Positions 30,959 through 40,123 of a stretch of DNA of 58,508 nucleotides are shown piece after piece. Location of the stretch: assembly GCA_011391405.1 (NCBI GenBank), contig JAABQQ010000293.1, positions 1 to 58,508 on the forward strand, written 5' to 3'. How positions within the stretch are numbered: position 1 is the stretch's first letter; each line of letters begins with the position of its first letter. Origin of the DNA: Gammaproteobacteria bacterium. Its GTDB lineage: Bacteria > Pseudomonadota > Gammaproteobacteria > Steroidobacterales > Steroidobacteraceae. The position numbers were made by a program, and so were the translations under genes. Under the pieces are notes generated by a model that did no database searches, was not told the origin of the DNA, and saw only the letters and a list, made by a program, of their open reading frames with translations.

Positions 30959-33900
30959 GAAGCTCGGCATCAGCGGCCGGCTCGCCGCGTTCTTTCTCGA
31001 CAACCAGTTGACGCCCCTGCTGGGGCTTTCCGCGTTGTTGCTTGGCGTTTTCGCCGTGCTGGTTACGCCCCGCGAGGAGGAGCCCCAGATCAACGTCACG
31101 ATGGCGAACGTCATCGTGCCCGCCCCTGGGGCAAGCGCCAACCAGGTGGAGACCCTGGTGACCACGCCGATGGAGAAGGTCCTCGCCGAGATCTCCGGCG
31201 TAAAGCACATCTATTCCGTCTCGCGTCCCGGCGCCGCGGTGCTGACCGTGCAGTTCGAAGTCGGCGAGGACCGGACCAGCGCGATCGTCAGGCTCTATAA
31301 CGCAATCTATTCCAACCAGGACTGGCGCCCGGCGGACGTCGGCATCCTCCAGCCGCTGGTCAAACCGAAGGGCATCGACGACGTGCCGATCCTGAGCGTA
31401 ACGCTCTGGACCAGGGATCCGCAGCGCGGCGCGTACGAACTCAGGCAGGTCGCCCACGCCATCGAGGCCGAGATCAAGCGTGTTCCGGGGACTCGCAACG
31501 TCTACACGATCGGCGGTCCCGACCAGACGGTGCACGTCAGCCTCGATCCGCAGCGTCTCGCGGGCTACGGCCTTACCGTGAGTGAGCTCGTTGCCGCGCT
31601 CCAGGCGGCCAATGTCGTGCAGCACGCAGGCACGCTCGTCGCGAACGGCGGCAACGTGCCGGTGCAGGCGGGTGAATTCCTCGCCGACCGTGACGAGGTC
31701 GCGCAGCTGGTCGTTGCGGTGCGCGAGGGCAGGCCGATCTACCTGCAGGACGTCGCGACCATCACCGCCGGCCCCGACCAGCCCGAGCAGTACGTGACGT
31801 TCGGCGCCGGCCCGGCGGGCGCGCAGAAGGGCATCGACCTGGCCGGGACCGCGCCGGCTGTCACGATCGCGATATCGAAAAAGCCTGGCGAGAACGCCAT
31901 TGACGTCACCAATGCAGTGCTGCGGCGGATCGAGCAGCTGCGTGGTTCCTACATCCCGGAGGGAGTGGAGACGACGGTCACCCGCAACTATGGGGAGACC
32001 GCGAACGACAAGGCGCTGAAGCTGATCCAGAAGCTGATGTTCGCGACGGCCTCCGTCGTGCTCCTCGTGTGGCTCACGGTCGGCTGGCGCGAGGCGATCG
32101 TCGTCGGCGCCGCCGTCGTGATCACGCTGGCAGCGACGCTGTTCGCCTCCTGGGCCTACGGTTTCACCATCAATCGCGTGTCGTTGTTCGCGCTCATTTT
32201 TTCGATCGGCATCCTGGTGGACGACGCGATCGTCGTGGTGGAGAACATCCATCGCCACATGGGATTCGGCAGCGGTCCGCTGGACCAGATCATCCCGCGC
32301 GCAGTGGACGAGGTGGGCGGCCCGACGATTCTGGCGACGTTCACGGTGATCGCAGCCCTGCTGCCGATGGCGTTCGTCAGCGGCCTGATGGGCCCGTACA
32401 TGAGTCCGATCCCGATCAACGCCAGCATGGGCATGCTGATCTCGCTCGCCATCGCGCTGGTGTTCACGCCCTGGCTGTCGAAGCGGATGCTCGCGCATGC
32501 GGACGTGCATCCCGCCGGGCATGGCGACGATACGCGCCTGCAGCGCTTCTTCGAGCGGATCATCGCGCCATTCCTGCGTGGCGATGATGCGCGCCGCCGC
32601 CGACACCGGCTCTACCTCGGCACGCTTGCCGCGATCCTGATCGCCATCTCCCTGGTCGCCCTCGAGTGGGTCGTCATGAAGATGCTGCCCTTCGACAACA
32701 AGTCGGAGTTCCAGGTGGTCGTCGACATGCCCGAAGGCACGGCGCTCGAGGAGACGGGCCGCATGCTGGACGAACTCGCGGCCGAGATCGTCAAGCTGCC
32801 AGAAGTCACGGACTACCAGGTCTACGCCGGCACCGCAGCGCCGATCAATTTCAATGGCCTCGTCCGGCAGTATTACCTGCGCTCCGGCCACGAGCTCGGC
32901 GACATCCAGGTCAACCTGGTGGACAAACACCACCGCGACAGGAAGAGCCACGAGATCGCGCTCGCGGTGCGCCCGGCGCTGGCCGAGATCGGCCGCAAGT
33001 ACGGAGCGGCGGTGAAGATCGTCGAGGTGCCGCCCGGCCCACCGGTGCAGTCGCCGCTCGTGGCCGAGATCTACGGTCCTTTCTACGGCGAGCAGCAGCA
33101 ACTGACGCGCGAAGTCCGCAAGGTGTTCGACGCGAAGCCGCAGATCGTGGACGTGGACGACAGCCTTGAGGCGCCGAACCCGCGCCTGGTCGTGCGTATC
33201 GACCGGCAGAAGGCCGCATTGCTGGGCGTGAGCCAGGCCGAAGCGGTGCAGGTGCTGGCAGCGGGGCTCGGCGGCCTCGATGCCACGTACGTGCAGATCG
33301 GCCGTGAAAACTATCCGATTCCGATCCGGCTGGAACTCGACGTGCCGGACAAGGCCGACCTGTCCAGTGTCCTGGCGCTGCAGGTCCGCACACGGGGCGG
33401 CACGAACGTCGCGCTTTCGGAGGTCGCAATCGTCGAGCGCAAGCCCTGGGACAGTGCGATCTATCACAAGGACCTGTTGCCACTTACCTTCGTCACGGCG
33501 GACTCCGTCGGCGAGACCGACAGCCCGCTGTACGGAATGTTCGACCTGGTCGGGGCGCTCAAGCGCCAGCTGCCGCCGGGCGTGGAACTGGAGCAGCGCT
33601 TCTTCAGCCAGCCGGCCGACCCCTATCGGCCGAGCCTCAAGTGGGATGGCGAGTGGCAGATCACGTACGAGACGTTCCGCGACATGGGACTCGCGTATTC
33701 GGTGGGCCTGATCCTGATCTACCTGCTGGTGGTCGCGCAGTTCGGCTCCTATGCCGTGCCGCTGGTGATCATGGCGCCGATCCCGCTCACGATCATCGGC
33801 GTGATGCCGGGACATGCGCTGCTCGGAGCGCAGTTCACCGCGACCTCGATGATCGGCATGATCGCGCTTGCCGGGATCATCGTCCGCAACTCCATCCTGC

Positions 33901-34163
33901 TCGTGGACTTCATCAACGTCGAGCTGGCGCAGGGGCGGGACCTGGCCGATGCGGTCATCCGTTCGGCGGCCGTGCGTGCGCGGCCCATCGCGCTCACCGC
34001 GTTGGCCGCCATGATCGGCGCGTTTTTCATCCTTGACGATCCCATCTTCAACGGGCTCGCCGTGTCGCTGATCTTCGGCATCCTCGTCTCGACAGCGCTG
34101 ACGCTGGTGCTGATCCCGATCCTCTATTTCAGTTATCGCAACCGCACGATCAAGGCCGCGTGA
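30951..34163 (+). CDS. RND-family efflux permease
   Basis: A 1070-residue inner-membrane proton antiporter of full RND length. Proton-relay acids Asp424-Asp425 lie in G-I-L-V-D-D-A-I-V-V-V-E-N-I in helix 4, as in AcrB-like pumps. Two large periplasmic loops and twelve helices are inferred from the hydrophobic blocks. The true start is ATG 30951; the longer reading begins inside the adaptor gene. Its sequence looks more like the hydrophobe/multidrug (HAE1) branch than the metal CzcA branch, but I cannot be firm. SQR follows 20 nt later. Confidence 0.88.
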   Translation: MTEKLGISGRLAAFFLDNQLTPLLGLSALLLGVFAVLVTPREEEPQINVTMANVIVPAPGASANQVETLVTTPMEKVLAEISGVKHIYSVSRPGAAVLTVQFEVGEDRTSAIVRLYNAIYSNQDWRPADVGILQPLVKPKGIDDVPILSVTLWTRDPQRGAYELRQVAHAIEAEIKRVPGTRNVYTIGGPDQTVHVSLDPQRLAGYGLTVSELVAALQAANVVQHAGTLVANGGNVPVQAGEFLADRDEVAQLVVAVREGRPIYLQDVATITAGPDQPEQYVTFGAGPAGAQKGIDLAGTAPAVTIAISKKPGENAIDVTNAVLRRIEQLRGSYIPEGVETTVTRNYGETANDKALKLIQKLMFATASVVLLVWLTVGWREAIVVGAAVVITLAATLFASWAYGFTINRVSLFALIFSIGILVDDAIVVVENIHRHMGFGSGPLDQIIPRAVDEVGGPTILATFTVIAALLPMAFVSGLMGPYMSPIPINASMGMLISLAIALVFTPWLSKRMLAHADVHPAGHGDDTRLQRFFERIIAPFLRGDDARRRRHRLYLGTLAAILIAISLVALEWVVMKMLPFDNKSEFQVVVDMPEGTALEETGRMLDELAAEIVKLPEVTDYQVYAGTAAPINFNGLVRQYYLRSGHELGDIQVNLVDKHHRDRKSHEIALAVRPALAEIGRKYGAAVKIVEVPPGPPVQSPLVAEIYGPFYGEQQQLTREVRKVFDAKPQIVDVDDSLEAPNPRLVVRIDRQKAALLGVSQAEAVQVLAAGLGGLDATYVQIGRENYPIPIRLELDVPDKADLSSVLALQVRTRGGTNVALSEVAIVERKPWDSAIYHKDLLPLTFVTADSVGETDSPLYGMFDLVGALKRQLPPGVELEQRFFSQPADPYRPSLKWDGEWQITYETFRDMGLAYSVGLILIYLLVVAQFGSYAVPLVIMAPIPLTIIGVMPGHALLGAQFTATSMIGMIALAGIIVRNSILLVDFINVELAQGRDLADAVIRSAAVRARPIALTALAAMIGAFFILDDPIFNGLAVSLIFGILVSTALTLVLIPILYFSYRNRTIKAA

Positions 34164-34183
34164 CGGCCAGGGGGAATGCAGTC

Positions 34184-35455
34184 ATGGCAAAAGTCGCAAT
34201 TCTTGGCGCAGGTCTGGGTGGCGTCGCCTGTGCCTACGAAATGAAGAAGAAGCTTGGCGCGGCGCACCAGGTAACGCTGGTCGGCAGTTCGCCGTACTTC
34301 GAGTTCACGCCGTCGAATCCGTGGGTGGCCGTCGGCTGGCGCAAGCCCGAGCAGACCCGGGTCGAGCTTGCCGGACCGTTGGCCGACAAGGACGTGCGCT
34401 GGCTGCCGAAGATCGTGCAGGCCATCGATGCGGCCAATTCGAAGCTCCTGCTGCAGGACGGCACCGAAGAGCCGTACGACTACCTCGCCATCACGACCGG
34501 TCCAAAGCTCGCCTTCGACGAAGTGCCGGGTCTCGGTCCGAACGGGCATACCGTCTCGATCTGTACGCAGGCGCATGCGCTGGCGGCCTGGGAGCAGTAC
34601 CAGGAGTTCGTGAAGAATCCCGGACCGATCGTGGTGGGCGCTGCAGGCAGCGCCAGCTGCTTCGGTCCCGCCTACGAGATGGCGATGATCCTCGACACCG
34701 ACCTGCGCCGGCGCAAGATCCGGGACAAGGTGCCGATGACTTACGTGACGTCGGAACCGTACATCGGCCACATGGGGCTCGGCGGCGTGGGCGACAGCAA
34801 GGGGCTCATGGAGTCGACGCTGCGCCAGCGCCACATCCAGTGGGTCACCAATGCGAAGGTCACCTCGGTCGAGCCCGGCACGGTGCATGCGGCGGAACAC
34901 AACGACGACGGGACCGTGCGCAAGGAGCACAAGCTGCCGTTCAAGTTCGCGATGATCCTGCCGGCGTTCAAGGGCGTCGACGCCGTCGCCGCGGTGCCCG
35001 ACCTCTGCAATCCGCGCGGCTTCGTGCTGATCGACGAGCACCAGCGCAGCAAGAAGTACCGGAACATCTTTTCGGCCGGCGTCTGCGTGGCCATACCGCC
35101 GGTCGAGGCGACGCCCGTACCGACGGGGGCGCCGAAGACGGGGTTCATGATCGAATCGATGGTGCATGCGATCTGCGAGAACGTCGCGGCTGACATTGCC
35201 GGGAGCGCGGCCGAATTCCGCGGCACCTGGAACGCGATCTGCCTGGCGGACTTCGGCGACACCGGCGCCGCGTTCGTCGCGTTGCCGCAGATCCCGCCGC
35301 GTAACGTGACCTGGGCGCGCGAGGGCAAGTGGGTGCACCTGGCCAAGGTTGCGTTCGAGAAGTACTTCCTGCGCAAGGTGCAGACGGGATCGATCACGCC
35401 GGTCTATGAAAAGTACGTCCTCAAGACGCTGGGGATCGAGGCCCTGAAGCAATGA
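34184..35455 (+). CDS. sqr: Sulfide:quinone oxidoreductase
   Basis: A 423-residue FAD protein starting V-A-I-L-G-A-G-L-G-G. Cys127, Cys159 (G-S-A-S-C-F-G-P-A-Y-E) and Cys353 fit the three redox cysteines of the A. ferrooxidans enzyme (128, 160, 356) in spacing. The C-terminal stretch is amphipathic and basic (F-E-K-Y-F-L-R-K), consistent with membrane binding. It oxidises sulfide to polysulfide, reducing quinone. GGGGGA precedes ATG 34184. It sits inside an RND operon and overlaps the TolC-family gene by 4 nt. Confidence 0.88.
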   Translation: MAKVAILGAGLGGVACAYEMKKKLGAAHQVTLVGSSPYFEFTPSNPWVAVGWRKPEQTRVELAGPLADKDVRWLPKIVQAIDAANSKLLLQDGTEEPYDYLAITTGPKLAFDEVPGLGPNGHTVSICTQAHALAAWEQYQEFVKNPGPIVVGAAGSASCFGPAYEMAMILDTDLRRRKIRDKVPMTYVTSEPYIGHMGLGGVGDSKGLMESTLRQRHIQWVTNAKVTSVEPGTVHAAEHNDDGTVRKEHKLPFKFAMILPAFKGVDAVAAVPDLCNPRGFVLIDEHQRSKKYRNIFSAGVCVAIPPVEATPVPTGAPKTGFMIESMVHAICENVAADIAGSAAEFRGTWNAICLADFGDTGAAFVALPQIPPRNVTWAREGKWVHLAKVAFEKYFLRKVQTGSITPVYEKYVLKTLGIEALKQ

Positions 35456-36756
35456 CTCGGCGCCGAATGATCCTGCGTTGGCCCGTCGTACTCGTCCTGT
35501 CCGGTGCAATCGCCGGAATGGCGAGCGCCGAAACGCTGACGGATGCATGGGCGTTGGCCTTGCAGCAGGATCATTCGCTCGCGGCGGCGCGCCACCAGGC
35601 CGAGGCCGCGGGCTTCGAGGCGCAGGCGGCGCGCGCGCAGCGTTGGCCCACCGTCGCCGTGGGAGGGTCGTACACGCAACTGGACGACTCGCCCGCGTTC
35701 GACTTCGCGTTCACCGGGCTGCCGCTGACGCCGCCCGAACTGTTCGAGGACGACAAGTATGTGATGGGCAGCGCTTCGCTCACCATCCCGCTGTTCACGA
35801 GCGGGCGCATTTCCTCGAGCATCGCCGCTGCCGAGGCGCGCGAGCGCGGCGTCGGCGCCCAGGTCACGGCTGCGACGGCGGACGTCAAACTGGCCGTGGC
35901 CGATTCGTACGTCGAAGTACTGCGAGCCCGCAAGGCGCACGGCGTCGCGAGCAGCAACGTGCAGACGCTCGAGGCGCTGACCCGCGATACGACCAGCATG
36001 TTCGAGCGCGAGCTGGTGCCGAAGAACGAACTGCTGGCCGTGCAGGTGGCGCTGGCCGATGCACGCCAGAACGAATTGCGCGCGGGGAATGCGGCGGAAG
36101 TTGCGGCCGCGGCCTACAACCGCCGCCTTGGCACGCCGCTGGACCGGCCGGTGGAGTTGAGCGAGACGCTTGCCGTGCCGGTGGAACTGTCGCAAGACCT
36201 GCCGGCGCTGGTGGAGCAGGCGAAGTCGCGACGCACGGAACTTGCCGCGTTTGACGCGCAGGCGGAAGCCTACGGCCAGCTCGCGCGCACCGAACGCTCG
36301 CGCGTACTGCCGCAAGTCGCCCTGAGCGGTGGGTACCAGTACCTGGAGAACCAGTTCCTCGATGACGAGACCGTCGGCATGGCGGGCATCGGTGTGCAGT
36401 GGGCACTGTTCGACGGCGGCCAGTCGCGCAAGCGGGCGGCGGCACTTGATCGTAACCGCCGCGCGACGGAGCAGCAGCGCGCGGACGCGTCCAGCCAGAT
36501 CGAGTTGCAGGTGCGGCAGGCATACCTCGGCATCCAGGAGTCGCGCCAGCGGGTGATCGTCACCGCGCAGGCTGCGGAGCAGGCTGACGAGAATCTGCGC
36601 ATTGCCCGCGAACGCTACACGGCGGGCTTGGGCACGCAGACGCAGCTGCTCCAAGCTGAGTCGCTGCGGGTGCAGGCGCTCAGGAACCGGGACGACGCGT
36701 CACTGGACGCCGGGCTTGCGCAGCTGCGGCTCGCTCGCGCCGTCGGGGCGCTCTGA
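35452..36756 (+). CDS. TolC-family outer-membrane efflux protein
   Basis: A 434-residue protein with a signal peptide (cut near A-S-A-E) and two TolC repeats rich in Ala/Arg/Glu helices, the second starting after about residue 210. It completes a tripartite pump with the adaptor and permease upstream. It starts with ATG 35452 overlapping the sqr stop (ATGA). The gene ends inside the left arm of the palindrome at 36746-36865. Confidence 0.88.
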   Translation: MTRRRMILRWPVVLVLSGAIAGMASAETLTDAWALALQQDHSLAAARHQAEAAGFEAQAARAQRWPTVAVGGSYTQLDDSPAFDFAFTGLPLTPPELFEDDKYVMGSASLTIPLFTSGRISSSIAAAEARERGVGAQVTAATADVKLAVADSYVEVLRARKAHGVASSNVQTLEALTRDTTSMFERELVPKNELLAVQVALADARQNELRAGNAAEVAAAAYNRRLGTPLDRPVELSETLAVPVELSQDLPALVEQAKSRRTELAAFDAQAEAYGQLARTERSRVLPQVALSGGYQYLENQFLDDETVGMAGIGVQWALFDGGQSRKRAAALDRNRRATEQQRADASSQIELQVRQAYLGIQESRQRVIVTAQAAEQADENLRIARERYTAGLGTQTQLLQAESLRVQALRNRDDASLDAGLAQLRLARAVGAL

Positions 36757-36865
36757 AAGCGGGAAATAGGGGACGCTCACCTGAAATAGGGGACGCTCAC
36801 CTATTTCCGACAGGAAATTAGGTGAGCGTCCCCTATTTCCCCTATTTCCCGCTTTCAGAGCGCCC
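36746..36865. repeat. Long composite palindrome, copy 2, spanning both convergent gene ends
   Basis: Outer arms 36746-36772 and 36839-36865 are exact 27-bp reverse complements. Inside them are two direct copies of the GGGGACGCTCACCT core and one inverted copy (the inverted copy has one extra T). The outer arms include the last codons and stop of the TolC gene (+) and of the amidohydrolase gene (-), both ending G-C-G-C-T-C-TGA. It would fold into a very long hairpin and probably terminates transcription from both sides. It shares its core with the repeat at 3577-3652. Confidence 0.85.
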
Positions 36866-38684
36866 GCAATGCGCGGCCTAGCCGCTTGCGGCCGAGCGCC
36901 GGCGTGAAGTCCGTGCCATCCCAGACTTGTTCGCCCGCGATGAACACGGCTGCGACCACGCCATCCGAGCGATTGACGAGCTGCTCGTGCTCGAAGATGT
37001 CGCGATAAATCATGCAGCGGTTCGCGTCGGTGTCGTATTTCCGTAGCGCCTCCGGATCCAGGAGCACGATGTCCGCTTGCGCTCCGACATCGAGCCGACC
37101 CGCGTCCACCCCGAAGAACTCTGCCGGCTCGCGCGTCAGTCGCCGCACGGCCTTCGCGACCATTTCCAGAGATTCGCGGGCTGCGATCTGCAGCGTGAGC
37201 AGGTTGCCGTCAAAAAACGCGAGATTGATCAGGTGTGCGCCGCTGTCGTTGAACCCCGGCAGCAAATGCGGGTGGAACAGCAGGTCGCGCAGGATTTCGG
37301 GACGGTCGTTGGCGATGGTGAACCACCAGCGCAGGTCACGGTCGTAGCGGCGGAACAGGTGCAGCAGGAATTCGCCTTCCTTGCGCAACGGACTCGGAAA
37401 CGAATCAAACGCGTCGGATTCCGTAGCGCTGCGCGCTGCGGAGCGATCCCCCGTCTGGAACCGCAGCAGGCGTCGATGCACCGCACCGAACGACTCGCCG
37501 CACCACTCCGGGACGGGCACGCGCTCCATGTGGAGTGCATCAAGATCGCGATTGAACGTCGAGACCGCGCCCGAGTCGTGCCATTCCCGCACGAACAGCG
37601 CGCCGAAGTCCGCCGAGTCCATTTCGCGCTGCCGGCCCGAGGCGTTCTCTATTTCAAGCGCCATCAGCCTGCGTGACGACTCGAACTCCTCAAAAATCGG
37701 GCAGATCGCGCCTTCGGCAAACATGCGGAACGGAGTGCCGAGCACCTGGAAGTGAAACCTGCCGTTCACGAGCCTGGAATTCAGCAGGTTCGCGATGATC
37801 GGGAACAGCTTGTGCGTATTGCGCTCGTGCGTGAGATCGACGGCCGTCAGCGCACTGGTCTTGAGCGGTTTGCCGAACAGGCGGCCGCTGGTCAGCAAGA
37901 AGCGAAAAAATGTCTTGATGCGATTCGCAGCGTCCGGGGTGCACTGCCAGACGCGATCGTGGCTGCGAACCACGTCGAGCAATTCCTTCAACTCGGACCA
38001 CGATGCGTGCTGCGCGGGAATGCGCGCGCTCCGGTGCGGATCGTTGGCGAGGTAATGGAAAGGAATCGAGTCCGTCGACAGGCCCGCGTAACCCTGCGAC
38101 ATCGCTTCGTCGAGCAGGGAGCGCATGCGCTCGCGTTCGGTTGCGGTGGGCTCGCGCGTAACTGCGGCGTCCGTGCTGCCCATGGCTTCGATGCGCAGCA
38201 TCGAATGCGGTAGCAACGGCACGATGTTCGGGCCGAGTGGCAACTGGTCGAGGTGTGAAAAATACTCGCCGGTCGTGTGCCAGTCGATGCGGTCCACGAC
38301 CTTGCGCAATACGGGCTTCGGCATGTTCTCGACGCGCGTAAAGCAGTCGAGGATCGGGTCGTCCCCGTTGCGGCGCTGTGCGCCGAATGCGGTGCCCAGG
38401 CTGCAGTTGCCGACGACGACCGTCGTCGTGCCGTGTCGAACTGATTCCGGCAGGCCGGGAGCGAGTTCGACCTCGAGGTCGAGGTGTGTATGGATGTCGA
38501 GCAGCCCCGGCAGCAGCCAACGCCCGGTGGCGTCGACGACCCGTTCGGCGCGGTCGAGTGGCAGGCCATGGCCGCGAGCTGCGATCTTCCCATCTGCGAT
38601 CGCGATGTCTTCCACGGCAGACGGGCCGCCCGTGCCATCGAACACGCGCGCGCCGCGAATCAGAACCTGCCAGTCCGGGTGCAT
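36855..38684 (-). CDS. D-aminoacylase-like amidohydrolase
   Basis: A 609-residue amidohydrolase of the N-acyl-D-amino-acid deacylase group. It has L-P-G-L-L-D-I-H-T-H-L-D (zinc His pair) and G-T-T-T-V-V-V-G-N-C-S near the N terminus, and the conserved D-S-G-A-H-L and G-A-Q-A-D-I-V-L-L-D near the end. It probably hydrolyses an N-acyl or cyclic amide. I chose ATG 38684; a TTG at 38738 is the only earlier start and is less likely. It is the last gene of a four-gene minus-strand unit. Confidence 0.85.
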   Translation of the reverse strand: MHPDWQVLIRGARVFDGTGGPSAVEDIAIADGKIAARGHGLPLDRAERVVDATGRWLLPGLLDIHTHLDLEVELAPGLPESVRHGTTTVVVGNCSLGTAFGAQRRNGDDPILDCFTRVENMPKPVLRKVVDRIDWHTTGEYFSHLDQLPLGPNIVPLLPHSMLRIEAMGSTDAAVTREPTATERERMRSLLDEAMSQGYAGLSTDSIPFHYLANDPHRSARIPAQHASWSELKELLDVVRSHDRVWQCTPDAANRIKTFFRFLLTSGRLFGKPLKTSALTAVDLTHERNTHKLFPIIANLLNSRLVNGRFHFQVLGTPFRMFAEGAICPIFEEFESSRRLMALEIENASGRQREMDSADFGALFVREWHDSGAVSTFNRDLDALHMERVPVPEWCGESFGAVHRRLLRFQTGDRSAARSATESDAFDSFPSPLRKEGEFLLHLFRRYDRDLRWWFTIANDRPEILRDLLFHPHLLPGFNDSGAHLINLAFFDGNLLTLQIAARESLEMVAKAVRRLTREPAEFFGVDAGRLDVGAQADIVLLDPEALRKYDTDANRCMIYRDIFEHEQLVNRSDGVVAAVFIAGEQVWDGTDFTPALGRKRLGRALRAL

Positions 38685-38734
38685 GAGGTGGCTGTCTGCT
38701 GTACGTCGTCGGGGGATCGAGGATTGACTGCGGC

Positions 38735-40108
38735 TCAACTCGGCAGCACACGCCCCGGGTTCAGGATGCCTTGCGGGTCGAGCGCCTGCTTCAGTTTCTG
38801 CATCAACGCAACTTCAGCTGGGCTGCGGCACAGGTTGAGCCACGGCCGCTTCTCGCGACCGATGCCATGTTCGGCCGAGACCGACCCGCCCCGCGACGCC
38901 AGCGGCTCGTAGACGCAGCGCTCGATGCCATGGCGCGCCTCGGCGTTGGGCGGTCCCGCCGCGATGATGTGCAGGTTGCCGTCACCGAGGTGACCAAATA
39001 CAAACCGGCAATACGCTGGCCACTCGCGCTCGAGACGTCCCACCACTTCGGTGACGTACCCTTCCATCTCTGCGAGCGGCAGGCTGACGTCGAACGCTAC
39101 CGGCATCCCGAGCCGGAAAAACCCTTCGACGTCGTCGCGCAACGCCCACAACGCATCGCGCTGGGTCTCGGACGAACACACGACGGCATCGACCACGAGT
39201 CCCGCCTCGATCGCGGCGGCAATCGCTTCCTCGAACTGCGCCTGGTCCCGCGTCGGGTCGCCACCCGCGCTTTCGACCAGCACGTAGTAGTCGTACGTCT
39301 GCGGCAGGGGCGGAGTTCCCTTCGACGGCGGTGTCGTCACCATCCGGTAGAACTCGTTCCACATCAGCTCGAACGCCGACAGCGAGCCGCCGAGCGCGCC
39401 GTCGATGTGCTTCAGGAATCGAGTCACGTCGGCGAACGTCGGGCATGCCACCAGCGCCGACTGCGTGCTGCGCGGGCTTTCGCGCAAGCGCAGCACCAGC
39501 CGCGTGATGACGCCCAGCGTTCCCTCGGTGCCGATGAACAGCTGCTTCACGTCGTAGGCCGCGTTGTTCTTGATCATGCGGTTCATCGCGGGGATCACCG
39601 TGCCGTCGGCGAGCACGGCTTCGAGTCCCAGCACCGATTCGCGTGTCATGCCGTACCGGATCACGCCATTGCCGCCCGCATTGGTGGCAGCGCTGCCGCC
39701 AATGTGCGCCGAACCGCGCGCGCCAAAGTCCACCGGATACAGCAGCCCGTGCTTTTCCGCTTCTTCCTGGATGCGCTGGACGGGTACGCCGGCTTCGACC
39801 GTCATCGTGCGGCCGATTGGATCGACTGATTCAATGCGGTGCATGCGCTCCAGCGAAAGCGCAATCTCGTGCTCGCTGGCTACGCTGCCCTGTACCAGGC
39901 CGGTGAGGCCGCCGAACACCACGACCGGTTGACCGATTGCGTGGCACTCGGCCAGCACGCGCGAGACTTCATCCGTGCTGCCGGGCCGCACGATCGCCTG
40001 CGCCTGGCAGGGGCGACGATCCGCCCAGCCCACGGCGCGCGAACGAACCTGTTCGCCGGTGAGGACGTTCGCGTCGCCAACGATCGCGATGAGTTTCTTG
40101 ATCAGCAT
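38735..40108 (-). CDS. FAD-linked 2-hydroxyacid oxidase (GlcD/D-lactate dehydrogenase family)
   Basis: A 457-residue flavoprotein with a PCMH FAD-binding domain (V-V-V-F-G-G-L-T-G-L-V-Q-G, N-A-G-G-N-G-V-I-R-Y-G) and a C-terminal FAD-oxidase domain with G-H-L-G-D-G-N-L-H and S-A-E-H-G-I-G. It oxidises a D-2-hydroxyacid such as D-lactate, glycolate or D-2-hydroxyglutarate; the substrate is not determined. It starts 15 nt after the BASS transporter gene, so it is co-transcribed with it. Confidence 0.87.
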   Translation of the reverse strand: MLIKKLIAIVGDANVLTGEQVRSRAVGWADRRPCQAQAIVRPGSTDEVSRVLAECHAIGQPVVVFGGLTGLVQGSVASEHEIALSLERMHRIESVDPIGRTMTVEAGVPVQRIQEEAEKHGLLYPVDFGARGSAHIGGSAATNAGGNGVIRYGMTRESVLGLEAVLADGTVIPAMNRMIKNNAAYDVKQLFIGTEGTLGVITRLVLRLRESPRSTQSALVACPTFADVTRFLKHIDGALGGSLSAFELMWNEFYRMVTTPPSKGTPPLPQTYDYYVLVESAGGDPTRDQAQFEEAIAAAIEAGLVVDAVVCSSETQRDALWALRDDVEGFFRLGMPVAFDVSLPLAEMEGYVTEVVGRLEREWPAYCRFVFGHLGDGNLHIIAAGPPNAEARHGIERCVYEPLASRGGSVSAEHGIGREKRPWLNLCRSPAEVALMQKLKQALDPQGILNPGRVLPS

Positions 40109-40123
40109 GCGGTGGACTCCAGA

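Noticed and set aside
30924-33815. A 963-residue open frame antisense to the RND permease
   Set aside because: The sense frame is a full-length RND protein; the antisense frame is Arg/His/Asp-rich with no domain, a product of high GC content.
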